A stretch of DNA of 64,000 bases from positions 1,054,001-1,118,000 of the forward strand of contig JAHNUO010000009.1 of the NCBI GenBank assembly GCA_019787685.1, given 5' to 3'. Positions 21,679 through 32,322 of the stretch are shown one piece after another. A program made the translations under genes and the position numbers. Each line of letters starts with the position of its first letter. Position 1 is the first letter of the stretch. Source of the DNA: Chiua virens. Lineage: Eukaryota; Basidiomycota; Agaricomycetes; Boletales; Boletaceae. Below the pieces are notes generated by a model. It saw nothing but the letters and a program-made list of their open reading frames with translations, made no database searches and had not been told where the DNA came from.

Positions 21679-23255
21679 CAGTGGCTCAAACAACTGTCCC
21701 AATGTTTGCATGTTTTCACTAAATGCAATAAAACGGGGTAACCACTAAACCTTACCCAAACATGTCAGAATATGAAATATAGTACCTACTCCTGGCTTTC
21801 TATTGGACCAAGGGTTAAAGGATTTGAGTAAGATTTGATGAAATGGCAATCATTTCAAAATGATCACTCATTGGGACAGTTCTTTGACTTTAAGTTTGGA
21901 TTACATATATTAGACCCTAACATGTTGTAAAGTACTTACATACATTTGATAATGGTTCTATTATGTTTTATTTATGTAACTATCATCAGCTAGCACCATA
22001 TAAACCCCACCATTTTATAGTAACTTTCCTATCATCATTATGAAAGCTCTTAAGGGAAAATACTGTCTCCTTCCTTTTCCTGAATCTCTCTTCCAGGAAA
22101 ATAACCTCTCAAACTTGTCTAGGCAAGTCTACAGTGTCTAGGGTCCTTCAGGAAGTCCAGCTAGACAAGACTAAATATCTTGGTGGTCACTCTTCAAAGT
22201 TTTCATTTACCAGCAAAAGGGCTATTGTATAACAGATCATTACTGGCAAGGCCAAAAATGCTATTCAGCTCACTATACCTATCAATATCATTATTGATAC
22301 TCCTCTCTACCCTCAGACAGTCAGAAATACCCTCAAGAAAGCCTCTTTGAAAGCTGTAGTAGAGAACAAAAACCTCTTCTCTTCAAGAGTCACAAGAAAA
22401 GATGATTGGCCTATGCTTTCAAATACTAGCATTGGACTGTGGAGGGTGGGAAAAGGGTTGTATAGTTAAATAAGACTAAAGTCAATAGGATTGGGTCATA
22501 TAAACAAGAGTATGTGTGGAAAAATGCAGGAGAGTAGTTGATTGCTAGAGGTATAGTCAGGCATAGGGGAGGCTATGGGCCTATATAGGATGGAATGGAG
22601 TGGGAGTTTAGAGTGAGATGTACAGAAAGATGGATGCTGAGCAGTATGTGACAATTTCAAAGCAGGGGTTGCTGGAAAGCATTGAAAAATTTAAAATTTC
22701 AGAAGGTGAGATCATTTTTCAATAAGATAATAATGCCAAGCATACCTCTAAAACAGTTCAGACCTGGGTCAAAGATCAAGAGATTGGATCTTTAGATTGG
22801 CCTGCACAGTCTCTATACTTCACTTCCTTTGAACATACCTGAAATTATCTCAAAAAATGACTTTCAGTTTATAAAAGTGCCCCTAAAGGAGTTTATCATT
22901 TATAGGAGAGGTTAGTAGAGGAGTGGGGGAATATTTGTGCAGAATAGCATTAGAAATGGATTAAAAGCATGCATAGAAGGCTTGAAGTAGTTATCAAGGC
23001 CAAAGGAGGTCATACTAAATACTAAATACTTATATTTATATAAAGTCAAAAAACTGTCCCAATGAGTGATCATTTTGAAATGAATGCCATTTCATCAAAT
23101 TTTATTCAAATTCTTTGACCCTTGGTCCAATAGAAAGCCAGGAGTAAGCACTATATTTCATACACCCACAGATTTGGGTAAGGTTTAGTGGTTACTGCAT
23201 TTTGTTATGTTTAGTGAAAAACATGCAAACATTGGGACAGTTGTTTGAGCCACTG
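21679..23255 (+). mobile_element. Tc1/mariner-superfamily DNA transposon, copy 3 (decayed)
   Basis: It is 1577 bp with the same inverted repeats as copies 1 and 2 and flanking TA (21677-21678 and 23256-23257). It is inserted in a solo LTR whose halves align with the intact copy at 50325. The transposase lies on the plus strand and is riddled with stops. Confidence 0.94.
22039..23030 (+). pseudogene. Tc1-like transposase relic (copy 3)
   Basis: It starts ATGAAAGCTCTTAAGGG and can be followed to the C-terminal 'GHTKY'-like end near 23025. Compared with the minus-strand copy at 15785-16769, many codons carry C-to-T or G-to-A changes that create stops (for example CAA to TAA in 'FQQDND' near 22722). 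It retains the region missing from copy 2 ('PLYPQTVRNTLKKASLKA' frame near 22305-22350), so the copies complement each other's deletions. It is non-functional. Confidence 0.8.
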
Positions 23256-23426
23256 TAAGAAATAATGTGTGATAACATGTGTCTAATGATGAATCATAAT
23301 GTGGCAGCCAATCAGATGTGATACCAAGCATAGCCTTGGCATGAGACAAAAGATGCCAAAATAGATAATGGAAAGAGTTAATGGGAAGAAAGGGATGATG
23401 AGTGAAATTGTGATCATAACAGTATC

Positions 23427-24289
23427 TCTGCTACATGGAACAAGTATTGTAATTCCATTAGAATATATTAGCTTGTGTGTCTTTATTTCCCCATGTCTTC
23501 AGAGGTGCTTTCATCCCTTCTAGAATGCTTTGGGTATATAAAATGACATATGACATATTATTGTTATTGTTACATATCATTAGGGCACCTATATAGGATG
23601 CTAATATACCTTCTCATCCATTTGTCAACACACTCTCAGGTCTCTCTATGAAGAATTGAAGCTTTGGGGAGTCAAATGAACATTCTAGTAGAAATGTGGG
23701 AAATGTGTTGGAAACTTAGGAGACTTTGAAAAACATACTATTGTAGCTTCCACAACACACATGTGGACATTCTAAGGCATAGAATGGGTTGGATACATTA
23801 CACACAGTATGTCAAAATATTTTCCTGCTGTCAATGTTATGTATGTCTCTGTTCCTGAATGAATACTGTACAAATCTCCTACTATACTTGACAAACAAAA
23901 CATTTGGCATAGATATCATACTTGAAAATATTCTCACCATTAATTTAGACATGAAGAATGCCTACTAATATGTTCTGGATATCTATGAAATGCTTTCTGT
24001 AGTCCAGACATAAAAATGTGAAAAGGGATAGTAGAGTATCAGTGAGTCTTTATAAATGGAGCATTGCTTGGGCATCCAGGGCATGTGAACTCTCAAAGGA
24101 GATTTTGGCCACATAGAACACAATGAATGATTGTCATATACTGCTCCATTTGTTGTAAATCTCATTCAAGCTGTGGTAGTACAGCCACATGCTTACCTAA
24201 TCATAGGTACATCACACCTAGAGTACAGTAGTCCTTTTCTTTAGTGACTCAAGTACTCTACAGGCTAGGCCCTCTGCAGATACCACTTT
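23427..24289. other. Unassigned AT-rich stretch
   Basis: No protein motif, inverted repeat or tandem repeat stood out. The only frame above 60 codons (23983-24165, minus) has no recognisable features. Confidence 0.4.
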
Positions 24290-24737
24290 TCTATACTGTT
24301 CTTCATTCCTCTAGATACAACTCCAACTCTCTTAGATGATAACTCTGGGTCAATCTCCCTCAGGATGCAACTCTGCGACCCTGGACCTTTCGTTACATGT
24401 ATATGTTTCCCTTTTTGTTTTAGTACATAATCTGTGTCTTGCTTACAAGCACAGCTCTGGCTTCCTCAGTACCTGACTTACCTCCAGTTATCTAGTTTCC
24501 CAATCTCCTATCTTACTCAGAAATTAGTCGTTCTCCGTTTCTCCATATTATTCATCTCCTTACTCTATAACTAATCATTATGTGTTGAGTCTTACATCTA
24601 CCTTCATTCTCCACATGTCTGAAATACAGGGACAGACTGTGACAAGGGCACCCACATATAGTGAAGCTAAGTCCTATCCGATGCTACAACTCCAGAGATC
24701 TGGAATTGGCTACCTCCGAGTCACATGGTCTTTAATA
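24290..24737 (+). repeat. LTR-like fragment of a third LTR family
   Basis: It matches, in inverted orientation, the repeats at 62267-63400. Shared blocks include 'ctctagatacaactcc' against 'ggatctagaggaatg'-type sequence, and the end '...tccgagtcacatggtcttt' (24715-24733) against the starts at 62267 and 62699. The 3' end at 24737 is well defined by that comparison. The 5' end is not. Confidence 0.6.
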
Positions 24738-24956
24738 ATGATGATGAGAAGGTCAAGAGTACAGCTGAAGCCTTGTCTGCCCTGGAGGACCACTGAAAAC
24801 AAGAAATTCACACTCAACAATATACCCATTAATGCATTTCATGACACATGTACCACCCTTGCATCAATTACTAATCAGTTAGGAGACCTGATGCAAATGG
24901 CAAACAAGGGTGAGGATGGGGCAAACAATGGGGACCACAGTGAGATGAATGTATAG
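24738..24956 (+). pseudogene. Short coding remnant downstream of the LTR fragment
   Basis: The frame gives 'STAEALSALEDH', a stop, then 'NKKFTLNNIPINAFHDTC' and 'LASITNQLGDLMQMANKGE'. The position right after an LTR end suggests a decayed gag, but I do not recognise the family. Confidence 0.35.
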
Positions 24957-25015
24957 CTGTGAAAAAAAAATGCAGACATCAAAAGGAACAGTAAACAAGA
25001 AAGAGAGGAGTAGTA

Positions 25016-25570
25016 AGGGCAGAGACAGAGACATTACAGAGGGAACAATGACAACATAGGAGACAGCAACAGCAGCAAGAACCACAATGGCCTAGGAGAA
25101 AACAATGGTATCAGGAACAATGTTAGCATAAGAAAAAACAAAGGCAGCAAGAATGACAATAATGTTTGAAACAACAGTGGTGGCCAGAACAATGATGGTG
25201 AAGGCAGCAGCAGTGAGAACAGCAATGGTAACAGTAAGGAGACCAAGATGGTGACCAAATGACAATAGTAAAGGGGATGGTGGTGGCAATGAGAACAGCA
25301 ACAGTAACAATAAGGAAACAATAACAGGTGACCAAACAACAATGGTGAAGGGGGATAACAGCAATGGTGGTGAGAACAGCAACAGCAAAGAGACAGGTAG
25401 CTAGAACAACAACAATAACCTAGCTCACCATAACTGAAGGAAGGTTGTATCAATCAACATTGAAATACCTTGACAAATAATAGAGGCATGGCAGGCAAGG
25501 ATGACAGTGGCCAGGATGACAATGGTGAGGGGGACAATGGCAACAGCAACAACAAGGGAGGTGAGAGGAA
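25016..25570. repeat. Degenerate low-complexity array (AACAATGG / GACAGCAACAGCAG words)
   Basis: Imperfect short repeats of Asn/Ser/Gly-coding trinucleotides (aac, agc, aat, ggt) run for about 550 bp, with a visible larger duplication: 'ggtgaccaaa(t/c)' with 'gaacagcaa(c/t)agtaac' near 25205-25260 and 25300-25340. The long minus-strand frames here (for example 25034-25453, Cys/Leu/Ser-rich) are by-products of this composition. Confidence 0.7.
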
Positions 25571-26384
25571 AAAGACCATGTGTGGAAATGGTTTTTTAAC
25601 CAATGAAGCTTACTGTAATCAACAACAACACATGACTGTTTGTTGTGACATGTAAGCCCTACCACATCACCCAGAGTTCAGCATCACAGCAGACAATGAG
25701 CTTTCCTGTGCACTTACAGTGAGTACATTGCATATAGAATACAAAAATGTAGCTAGTAATTATATAAGCAGATTGAGCAGGGGAAAAGCATGTGTGATGC
25801 ATCATTGTTGTTACACCCATGCAAGACAATGAGTGGGACACATAGCCACTGCAGTGGGTAGCAGTGTGGGGAGGGCAAGGTGGGTATGCAGAAGGTCCAC
25901 ATGATGCCGATATTGCCATGCTGAATTTGCTGAATCTCTAGCCAAGAGGACTGTACCTTAAGTTATGTTCCCTCATTGTTCAATTTGACTATTTTGGAAT
26001 TAAGACATTTATTGGAGGTATTTACTAGGAGTGACCAGCATAGTGGAAAAGCAAGCTAACTAGCCTGTCATTCCTGGGTCTTATGGCATTAGTCACAGGT
26101 TATGTGAGGATGAGGTGCACTTCTTTCAGGTGATTATGTAAGCAGGCCAAAGCGCACAGATTGTCTTGTGGTTTGTTTGGATAAGAGTTAGTTATGTTTT
26201 GATGTATGCTATTACTCACTGTCTGTCATAGGTCTGTACTGCTGTATGCTCTATAGTAGTCTGTGCCCTTCTGTGCTACTCTGTGGGTCTGCCAAAACCA
26301 GTGATTTACTGATGCAAGTACCCATGGGGACCCAGATGCTACCATACACCTTGACCTCCTAACACTGAGATGGCAAGTGTGAGG
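25571..26384. other. Unassigned stretch left of the KDZ-associated repeat
   Basis: No gene was recognised. It contains the inverted match to 7366-7405 (about 26122-26168) and a hairpin-prone 'cagtgatttactgatg' (26302-26317) that recurs near 41372-41386. Confidence 0.4.
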
Positions 26385-27005
26385 GAGGATGGTGATGATG
26401 ATGACACGAACACCATGTTATTTGTGTTGTTGTTGTTGTCATCGCTGTTGGGTGAGGGCGAGGGCGAGGATGATGATAGCACCATGTTATCGTGGTGCTT
26501 GTGTCGTCATTGTCATTGCTGTCATTGTCAGGAACTCAGAGAGGATGGCACACCGCACTGTGTTGTTATGTCATTGCATTGTCACGTCATGTCATTTGTC
26601 TGCATCATGTGGGGTGAGAGGAGAGGGAGGGAGAGGAGGTCATCGTGTCATCCATTGCGTTTGGTTTGGTGACACAAAGGAAGGAGGGTGGGTGAATGCA
26701 GGGAGGGTGAGCCATGTTGATGATGCAACAATGTGCTATATTGTCATTGCAGTACATTGTGGCATTGTCCTCGTGTCCAGGTAGCACAAAGGATGGAGGT
26801 GACGTGTTCATCATGTCATGTCATGGCCTCGTCATGGTTGCTGCATTGCGTGCTGTCATTGTGTGTCGTCATTGTGCTGGGGTGGCATGGAAAGGTCAAG
26901 GGCAAGGTATAGGAGGGGTGAGGTGTAGAAAGGTGAGTATAGGGGAGACATGGTCACATTGTCTTCTCATCATGACAGCTCATTGATTTCCATTTTAGGT
27001 AATAC
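26385..27005 (+). repeat. GC-rich dispersed repeat upstream of the KDZ relic, shared with a hAT element
   Basis: About 620 bp align in the same order with 54600-55263 inside the non-autonomous hAT element. Shared blocks include 'catgttatcgtggtgct', 'ggaaggagggtgggtgaatg' (26680-26699) and 'gatttccattttaggtaata' (26986-27005). The last 70 bp look like a fungal intron: GTGAGT donor at 26934 and TTTTAG acceptor at 26993-26998. It may be the 5' end (promoter and first intron) of the KDZ gene. Confidence 0.75.
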
Positions 27006-28800
27006 CTGCACCTGGCAAACACCCACACCTGTGACCCGGCTGGGTGTCAGACACCCCTGCTATTGCCTATCTGTGAATGGCACTATCTCAAATTTCTCAA
27101 ATGAGCTGGCCATGCCAGTGGGCATGATCCAAAAGGACCCCAAGGGATAACCGAAGGTCAGTGTGTGGTACTTTGCCTGGGATGCTCACAACTGGGAATA
27201 AACCTGCCACTGATAGAAAGGTATAGTATTTCCCTTACCTTGTTCTTCTTTGTATATTCACCAACATGACACAGTCTACACACTTTTCATTGGCATTGAT
27301 GCCAATTTCTGTCTAAGGCGCAGGAATGTGGCTGTGGATACTTCATGGAGAAAAATACCTTCAAGTTGCATCTCTTGCTTTGGGTAGGAGAGTCTCAAGA
27401 TGTATGTCCAACATTGGCGAATACAATGTTGCATTACTGACCTGAAGGTAAGAAAAGCTCTTGCTCGTGGCACACTGCTGTAAACCTGGCCAACATGAAG
27501 TACTCACATGGACTTGCAGCCACAGGTGTTGGGACTATAGATTGTGCACAACACAATATGAAACTTCTGATAGGAATTAGTGATCTTCAAAAGGGAGAAC
27601 AATATCATATTCTGACTTCTCTTATGCATTGCCTCACATATATATTAACATGGACTACCTCTTTTTCTCCACTATCAGGAGATTCTCAATTTCTCCTCAC
27701 TCAAACATGTGTTTGTGTCCTATGACATCATATGTCAATGGAGCAAGAAGCTATGGAAAGAGCAGTGACTCTACCTCTGTCACTTCAGGGTCACATTGGA
27801 GAAAGTTGCATTGAGTTTGCTGTGCCCAAGTTTTATTTGCTGGCCCACAAAAGGCTTGCCAGCTGAGTTATTATTTTAACTTTATTCCTCATGTTGGATG
27901 CACAGATGGGGAAGCCCCAGAATGTGGTTGGGCAAATATTAATCTGGTGGCATTGGCTACTAAAGAGATGGGACCAGGGTATTAGAGAGACACATTAGAT
28001 GACTTCTTTGGAGATTGGAACTGGAAGAAAGTCATCAATATGGGCGGGGGTGATACAATAACTTGCAGTATAGATTGTGAGATCTTGAGATCTAATACTT
28101 CATGCAACAAGTAATGCATTACTGAAGCAAGCGAAGAAGGCAGTAACGCAAATGCAAGATCAATAAACAGCATTGCAAGACCTTCAAGTTGCATTACCTC
28201 ATGCAAAGGTAGTGCAATAGGCGATTAAAGTTGAGGCTTTGGAGTCGAACTGACAAGTAGTGAATCCATACAGTTGTTAGCATGAAAACTGTAAGGTTGT
28301 CATAATAATTCTATTTTTGGGGGCTGATATGTGTCCTACAGTGATTATGCAGGCCAAGATCCACCTTGAGCTTGCCAAGGGTGAGGCAAAAGAGCTGCAA
28401 GATGGTGTTGATGTAGCACTGCATGCTAATTGCCAAGTGTCCTGGTCAGTACAGGGCTAGATCTAGAGGAGCAACAGTGAGTCTGGCATAACTGAAAGTG
28501 TGTTGTGTTGTATTTAGATAGTCTAGGCATTGTGTTTAGATGGAATTGGCTTCATTCGTCTCAGGTGCCACAGACCAGCAGCAATTGAAAACACAGAACT
28601 GTGTAAATGCATTACAACACAAGATTGACTCTTGGGTGTCTGTCCAAGTATTGTACATGCCACTTGTCATGCAAGAGCAGGCGCTGCACACAAAGGATAT
28701 CGACCTATTGCAAGACCCTGAGATCTTAGATACGATCTCAGATATGCAACATTGCACTTGCGAAACATGCATTATTGCTCAGGCAATGTAAGAGAGGGTT
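27006..28800 (+). pseudogene. KDZ (Kyakuja-Dileera-Zisupton) transposase relic, catalytic and C-terminal region
   Basis: Plus-strand blocks typical of fungal KDZ transposases occur in order: 'FIGIDANFCLRRRN' (27287), 'LAATGVGTIDCAQHN' (27516), 'ISDLQKGEQ' (27570), 'YINMDYLFFSTIR' (27640), 'YDIICQWSKKLWK' (27722), then 'FIPHVGCTDGEAPECGWANI', the TDGE motif (near 27880-27940), 'RDTLDDFFGDWNWKK' (27990), 'KIHLELAKGEAKELQ' (28355) and 'WVSVQVLYMP' (28635). Several frameshifts and stops separate them; some gaps may be introns. No CxC2 cluster is visible here, but one occurs at 41560-42560 on the other strand. The segment 27006-27279 is the less certain N-terminal side. KDZ proteins are DDE-type transposases greatly expanded in agaricomycetes. 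Confidence 0.85.
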
Positions 28801-28989
28801 GCACATAAGGATTGGCTTCGGTAAACCCGTGGGTACCACAGACCCTACCTGCACCCACACCCCGGAAAACACCCATACCATTGTCAAGGGTGTCACCCAA
28901 GAAAAGAGTATGCATAAAAATACCCATGGGTCTACACATTGAATGGGTAGCAGGAACAATGTAGACTAGTACAAGCAGCTAAATAGCAA
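28801..28989. other. Small ACCC/GGGT-rich palindrome-forming sequence
   Basis: The words 'aaacccgtgggtacc', 'cacccacaccc', 'caagggtgtcaccc' and 'aaatacccatgggt' fall within 130 bp and resemble the hairpin sequences near 41427 and 53905. It is probably a decayed miniature element between the KDZ and hAT relics; no ends were defined. Confidence 0.4.
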
Positions 28990-31060
28990 CCCACTTTGCA
29001 TCCAACTCCCCCTCACCATCTACAACATCCGATAAGCTGGCAATGCTAAGAACATCTTCTGATATGACCAATCCTGCGGTGCTCCAGTATCCAACACAAA
29101 GTAATGCCTGTGTTTACTGTGCTAACAGACAGTTGCAGATGTGACTGAGGAGTAGATAGCCCTGGCTGAACAGCCACTTGATAGCAATGGAGGTGGCTGA
29201 CTCAGATAGTTTCATCAGTTTCATAGATCCTTATTTATGAGGTTAGAAATACACACCAGGGATGGATAAATAGTCTAATGCCATGCGTGAGAGACACAGA
29301 TAGACTGCACAGCACTCATACCACCATTTGAGCAGGTCAGTAACATGTTCCACATCAGAGTTGAGATACCAGTCTATCTCAGAGCTGAGATTGGCCTGTT
29401 TAGGGGGAGCAAGTGCAGCAAGGTTATTGAACATATTTTGCAACAATGATACTGACAATATGCATGTTAGAGATGTGAATGGGAACATACACCTGATTTT
29501 GTGAGAACCATGGATGACTTTGTGAGTCCAGTCTGGCCTGTGTTAACTTGAACCTTGTCCTGCTTTTTGAGGTACATACATTCAAATTCTTCATGGACAA
29601 GTTTTTCTGCAGTCTTGATCCACTTGGGCTGCCACTCAGTGAGTTTGAAGTAGTGTAGTTTGTGTCAAGGATGTAAAACTAGCAGTGGACCATTTAATAG
29701 ATACTCCAAAGTAAATACTAATGTACCCATAGCAATCCGATAGACTTTGGATCCATCTGTTAACTCATAGTAATGGTCAAGTGTCTTCTTGGTGAGGCAG
29801 ATGGCAGCATAGACTGCAGGTGAGAGGGTTGTATCCATCAATTTGTCTGTCAACTCATTGTGGATGATGTCCATGGCAAGGATAACTGTGGGGAGGTTGG
29901 GGGTTGAATGTGAGAAGAATAGGGTAGCATGCTTGAGAACCTGAGTAATATGATTACATAGTATTAGCACACAGCCACTTTTGAATCAACATCACCAACA
30001 ACATGCCAACAACAACACACCAGGACATACCTTCAAGACATCATGTAATTTGGTAAGTATGTGCCACTTCTCCTCTCCTAGCTTGAACTTTCTCAAGTCT
30101 TATCTCTGGGTGATGCAGTCAATGGCATCACGATGGAAGATAGCATATTCAAGCATGTCAAACATTGAATTTCATCAGGTTGCTATGTCACAAGGCAAGA
30201 GCATCACAGGCTCTTTCAAGTCTTGCAGGATCTGCTTCCAGGCTGGTAGGAGTACAATTGTGGAATGAATGATCTTGAAGGCAAGTTTGTGGATCTGGAA
30301 GGGTCGGTGAGGATACAGGTGTGTATGTGATGCCATAGGTACCTTTGTGAGTGATAACTTCACCAGTGCTAACTTCTCATATAGCTTCTTTCTCTCCTCT
30401 GTGTTCAACCACTCAGCCTCATCATGCTAGCCCACATCATTGTTGGTTTCCTCATCACCCTCATTGTCCAATGCTCCAGCAGCTTCAAGCTCCTCATCAT
30501 ATTTCAACAGCTCATTGAGTTCGGCCCAATGTCTGCTTCCCTCAGCCCCTGCCTTTAGCATTTCATTCATTTCCTTCCTTTTCACATCAAATAGACATAT
30601 CATCAACTTTGCCACAAGGTTTACAATGTGCAGAAAGCATTGAGTGTTGTTACACTCCCCCCTGAATGATGGATTGAGCTCAGCAAGGTGATCAATCATT
30701 ACCTCATTGTTGCTCACATTGTCACATGTGATGGACAGGACCTGGATGGCATTGGATTAGATGGTGTGCCATTATATCTATCCATCATTACCTTGTCTGA
30801 CAAACCAAATGTGCACAGGACCTCATGAAATGCATTGGCTAGCTCTTTGCCCATGTGAGACTGTGCCCCAGACACTGTCCTTTAGTATCAACAGCATTCA
30901 GTAAGGTATTATATACCTTTGCTACCTTGATGATATCTAACAGAAATGTGAGGGGCACACACTCTTTTTTGAGATGCACTGCAAATGCCACAAATACTTG
31001 ATGGTTGGGGGATTGGCACTGTGACCACATGCAGTCAGGGGAGCTGATCCTGGTAGAATC
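28990..31060 (-). pseudogene. hAT-superfamily transposase relic
   Basis: Minus-strand blocks are in hAT order. 'SPNHQVFVAFAVHLKKECVP' (31010) and 'LTFLLDIIKVAK' are followed by 'NNEVMIDHLAELNPSFRG' and 'NTQCFLHIVNLVAKLMI' (30715-30590), the region preceding an acidic stretch 'EGDEETNNDVG'. Then come 'LPAWKQILQDLKEPVM' (30230) and 'LTDGSKVYRIAMG' (29755). The C-terminal dimerisation region reads 'SEIDWYLNSDVEHVTDLLKW' (29370) and 'LSRMALDYLSIPGVY' (29300), ending with a 'VEWLFSQGYLLLSH'-like block (about 29180). Frameshifts and stops are frequent. The inverted repeats of this element were not located. It could have been the enzyme source for non-autonomous hAT elements such as those at 53181 and 54077, but that is speculation. 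Confidence 0.88.
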
Positions 31061-31165
31061 TTGCAAGAAAGCAGGGTAGTTACCATTAGGTCATTTTGCA
31101 GGAAAGACTGTACTGTTGTTTTGTGTGCTCATGTAATCAACTTAAAGTATACATTGCAAGAAACT
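31058..31165. repeat. Second copy of the dispersed repeat seen at 7258-7365
   Basis: 'caagaaagcagggtagt' through 'gtatacattgcaag' matches 7258-7365 with only a few differences. It joins directly to the minisatellite array on its right. Confidence 0.75.
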
Positions 31166-32150
31166 AATCACTAAACCTTGCCAAGCACAAACAAATCAAA
31201 CTAATCAAAACCACTAAACCTTGCCAAACAATGTTGATCAAATCAAGATAATCACAACCACTAAACCTTGCCAAACATGATGAAACAAACTAACCAAAAT
31301 CACTAAACCATGCCAAACATGATGACACAAACAAAACAAAAGTAAACTGTACCAAACATGCTCAGACAAACTTATCAAAATCACTAAACCTTGCCAAACA
31401 TGATCAAATAAACTAATCAAAACCACTAAAACTTGCCAAACACAAACAAACAAAATAATCAAAACCACTAAACCTTGCCAAACATGATCAAATAACTAAT
31501 CAAAATCAAAATAGGATCAAACAACCAATCAAAATCACTAAATCTTGTCAAACATGATCAAACAAATCAAATGCAATCACTAAACCTTGTTAAACATGAT
31601 CAAATAAACTAAACAAAATGACTACATCTTGTCAGATAATCAAACAAATTAAATGCAATAAGTAAACCTTATCAAATGAATTACACAAATTATATCTTAT
31701 ATCAGTGAAATACTATCAAATATGACCAAACAAACAATTCTTTGATAAAATTTAGTTTGATGAGATTCAATGAGGTTCAGTTTGTTCTGATCACATTTGA
31801 TGAGATTTAGTGATTTGATGAGTTTGTTTGATTGTGTTTGGCAAGGTTTAGTGGTTTTGATTATCTTGATTTGATCATGTTTGGCAAGGTTTAGTGATTT
31901 TGATGAGTTTGTCTGAGCATGTTTGGTAAGGTTTAGTTTAGTTTTGTTTGTTTGGTCATATTTGGCAAGGTTTAGTGATTTTGATGAGTTTGTTTGAGCA
32001 TGTTTGGAAAGGTTTAGTTTGTTTGATTATGTTTGGCAAGATTTAGTGGTTTTGATTATTTTGATTGTGTTTGATAAGGTTTAGTAAGTCGCTTGATTAT
32101 ATTTGATAAGATTTAGTGAGCTTTTACATTGTTTGGTCATGTTTAGTTTA
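31166..32150. repeat. Minisatellite arranged as a long inverted repeat (palindrome)
   Basis: From 31166 to about 31735 a unit of roughly 40-45 bp containing CACTAAACCTTGCCAAACA and 'tgatcaaacaaactaatca' repeats at least a dozen times with variants. From about 31740 to 32150 the reverse complement of the same unit (TGTTTGGCAAGGTTTAGTG) repeats about nine times. The turn-around lies near 31690-31760, where the sequence is AT-rich. The arms could form a very large cruciform or hairpin. It is non-coding. Confidence 0.9.
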
Positions 32151-32320
32151 TTTCACCAGTAACCCTTTTTGTCTATCATTGGGTTAGATAGGTTTTCTGA
32201 TTAGCAAAAATAGTAATGGTTATAACACTGTAATGGTTTTAATTACTGTATCATTTAAGTTGTTAAGCACAATAGTTTTTAGTTAGTGGTACCAGTCATA
32301 CATCATAATACATGTAGTGT
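32151..32320. other. Unassigned AT-rich spacer
   Basis: Nothing was recognised between the minisatellite and the TA target site of the Tc1-like element at 32323. Confidence 0.4.
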
Positions 32321-32322
32321 TA

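Larger units (their letters stand above)
21237..23421 (-). repeat. Solo LTR of a second LTR family, split by a Tc1 element
   Basis: It starts TGTAACAACCTAGAAC at 21237 and ends ...GATCATAACA at 23421, flanked by a perfect 5-bp duplication GTATC (21232-21236 and 23422-23426). Without the 1577-bp Tc1 element it is about 606 bp. It is the reverse complement of the solo LTR at 50325-50966; shared words include 'ggccattc/cagccaatc' and 'catgccaaggctat'. No internal region is attached. Confidence 0.9.

Noticed and set aside
25034..25453. 139-codon Cys/Leu/Ser-rich minus-strand frame, superficially like a cysteine-rich membrane protein
   Set aside because: It lies opposite a degenerate AAC/AGC repeat array, and three overlapping frames look alike. 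This is compositional.
31166..32150. CRISPR-like appearance of regularly spaced short repeats
   Set aside because: The units are contiguous variants of one sequence without unique spacers, the array reverses orientation, and the context is eukaryotic. It is a minisatellite.
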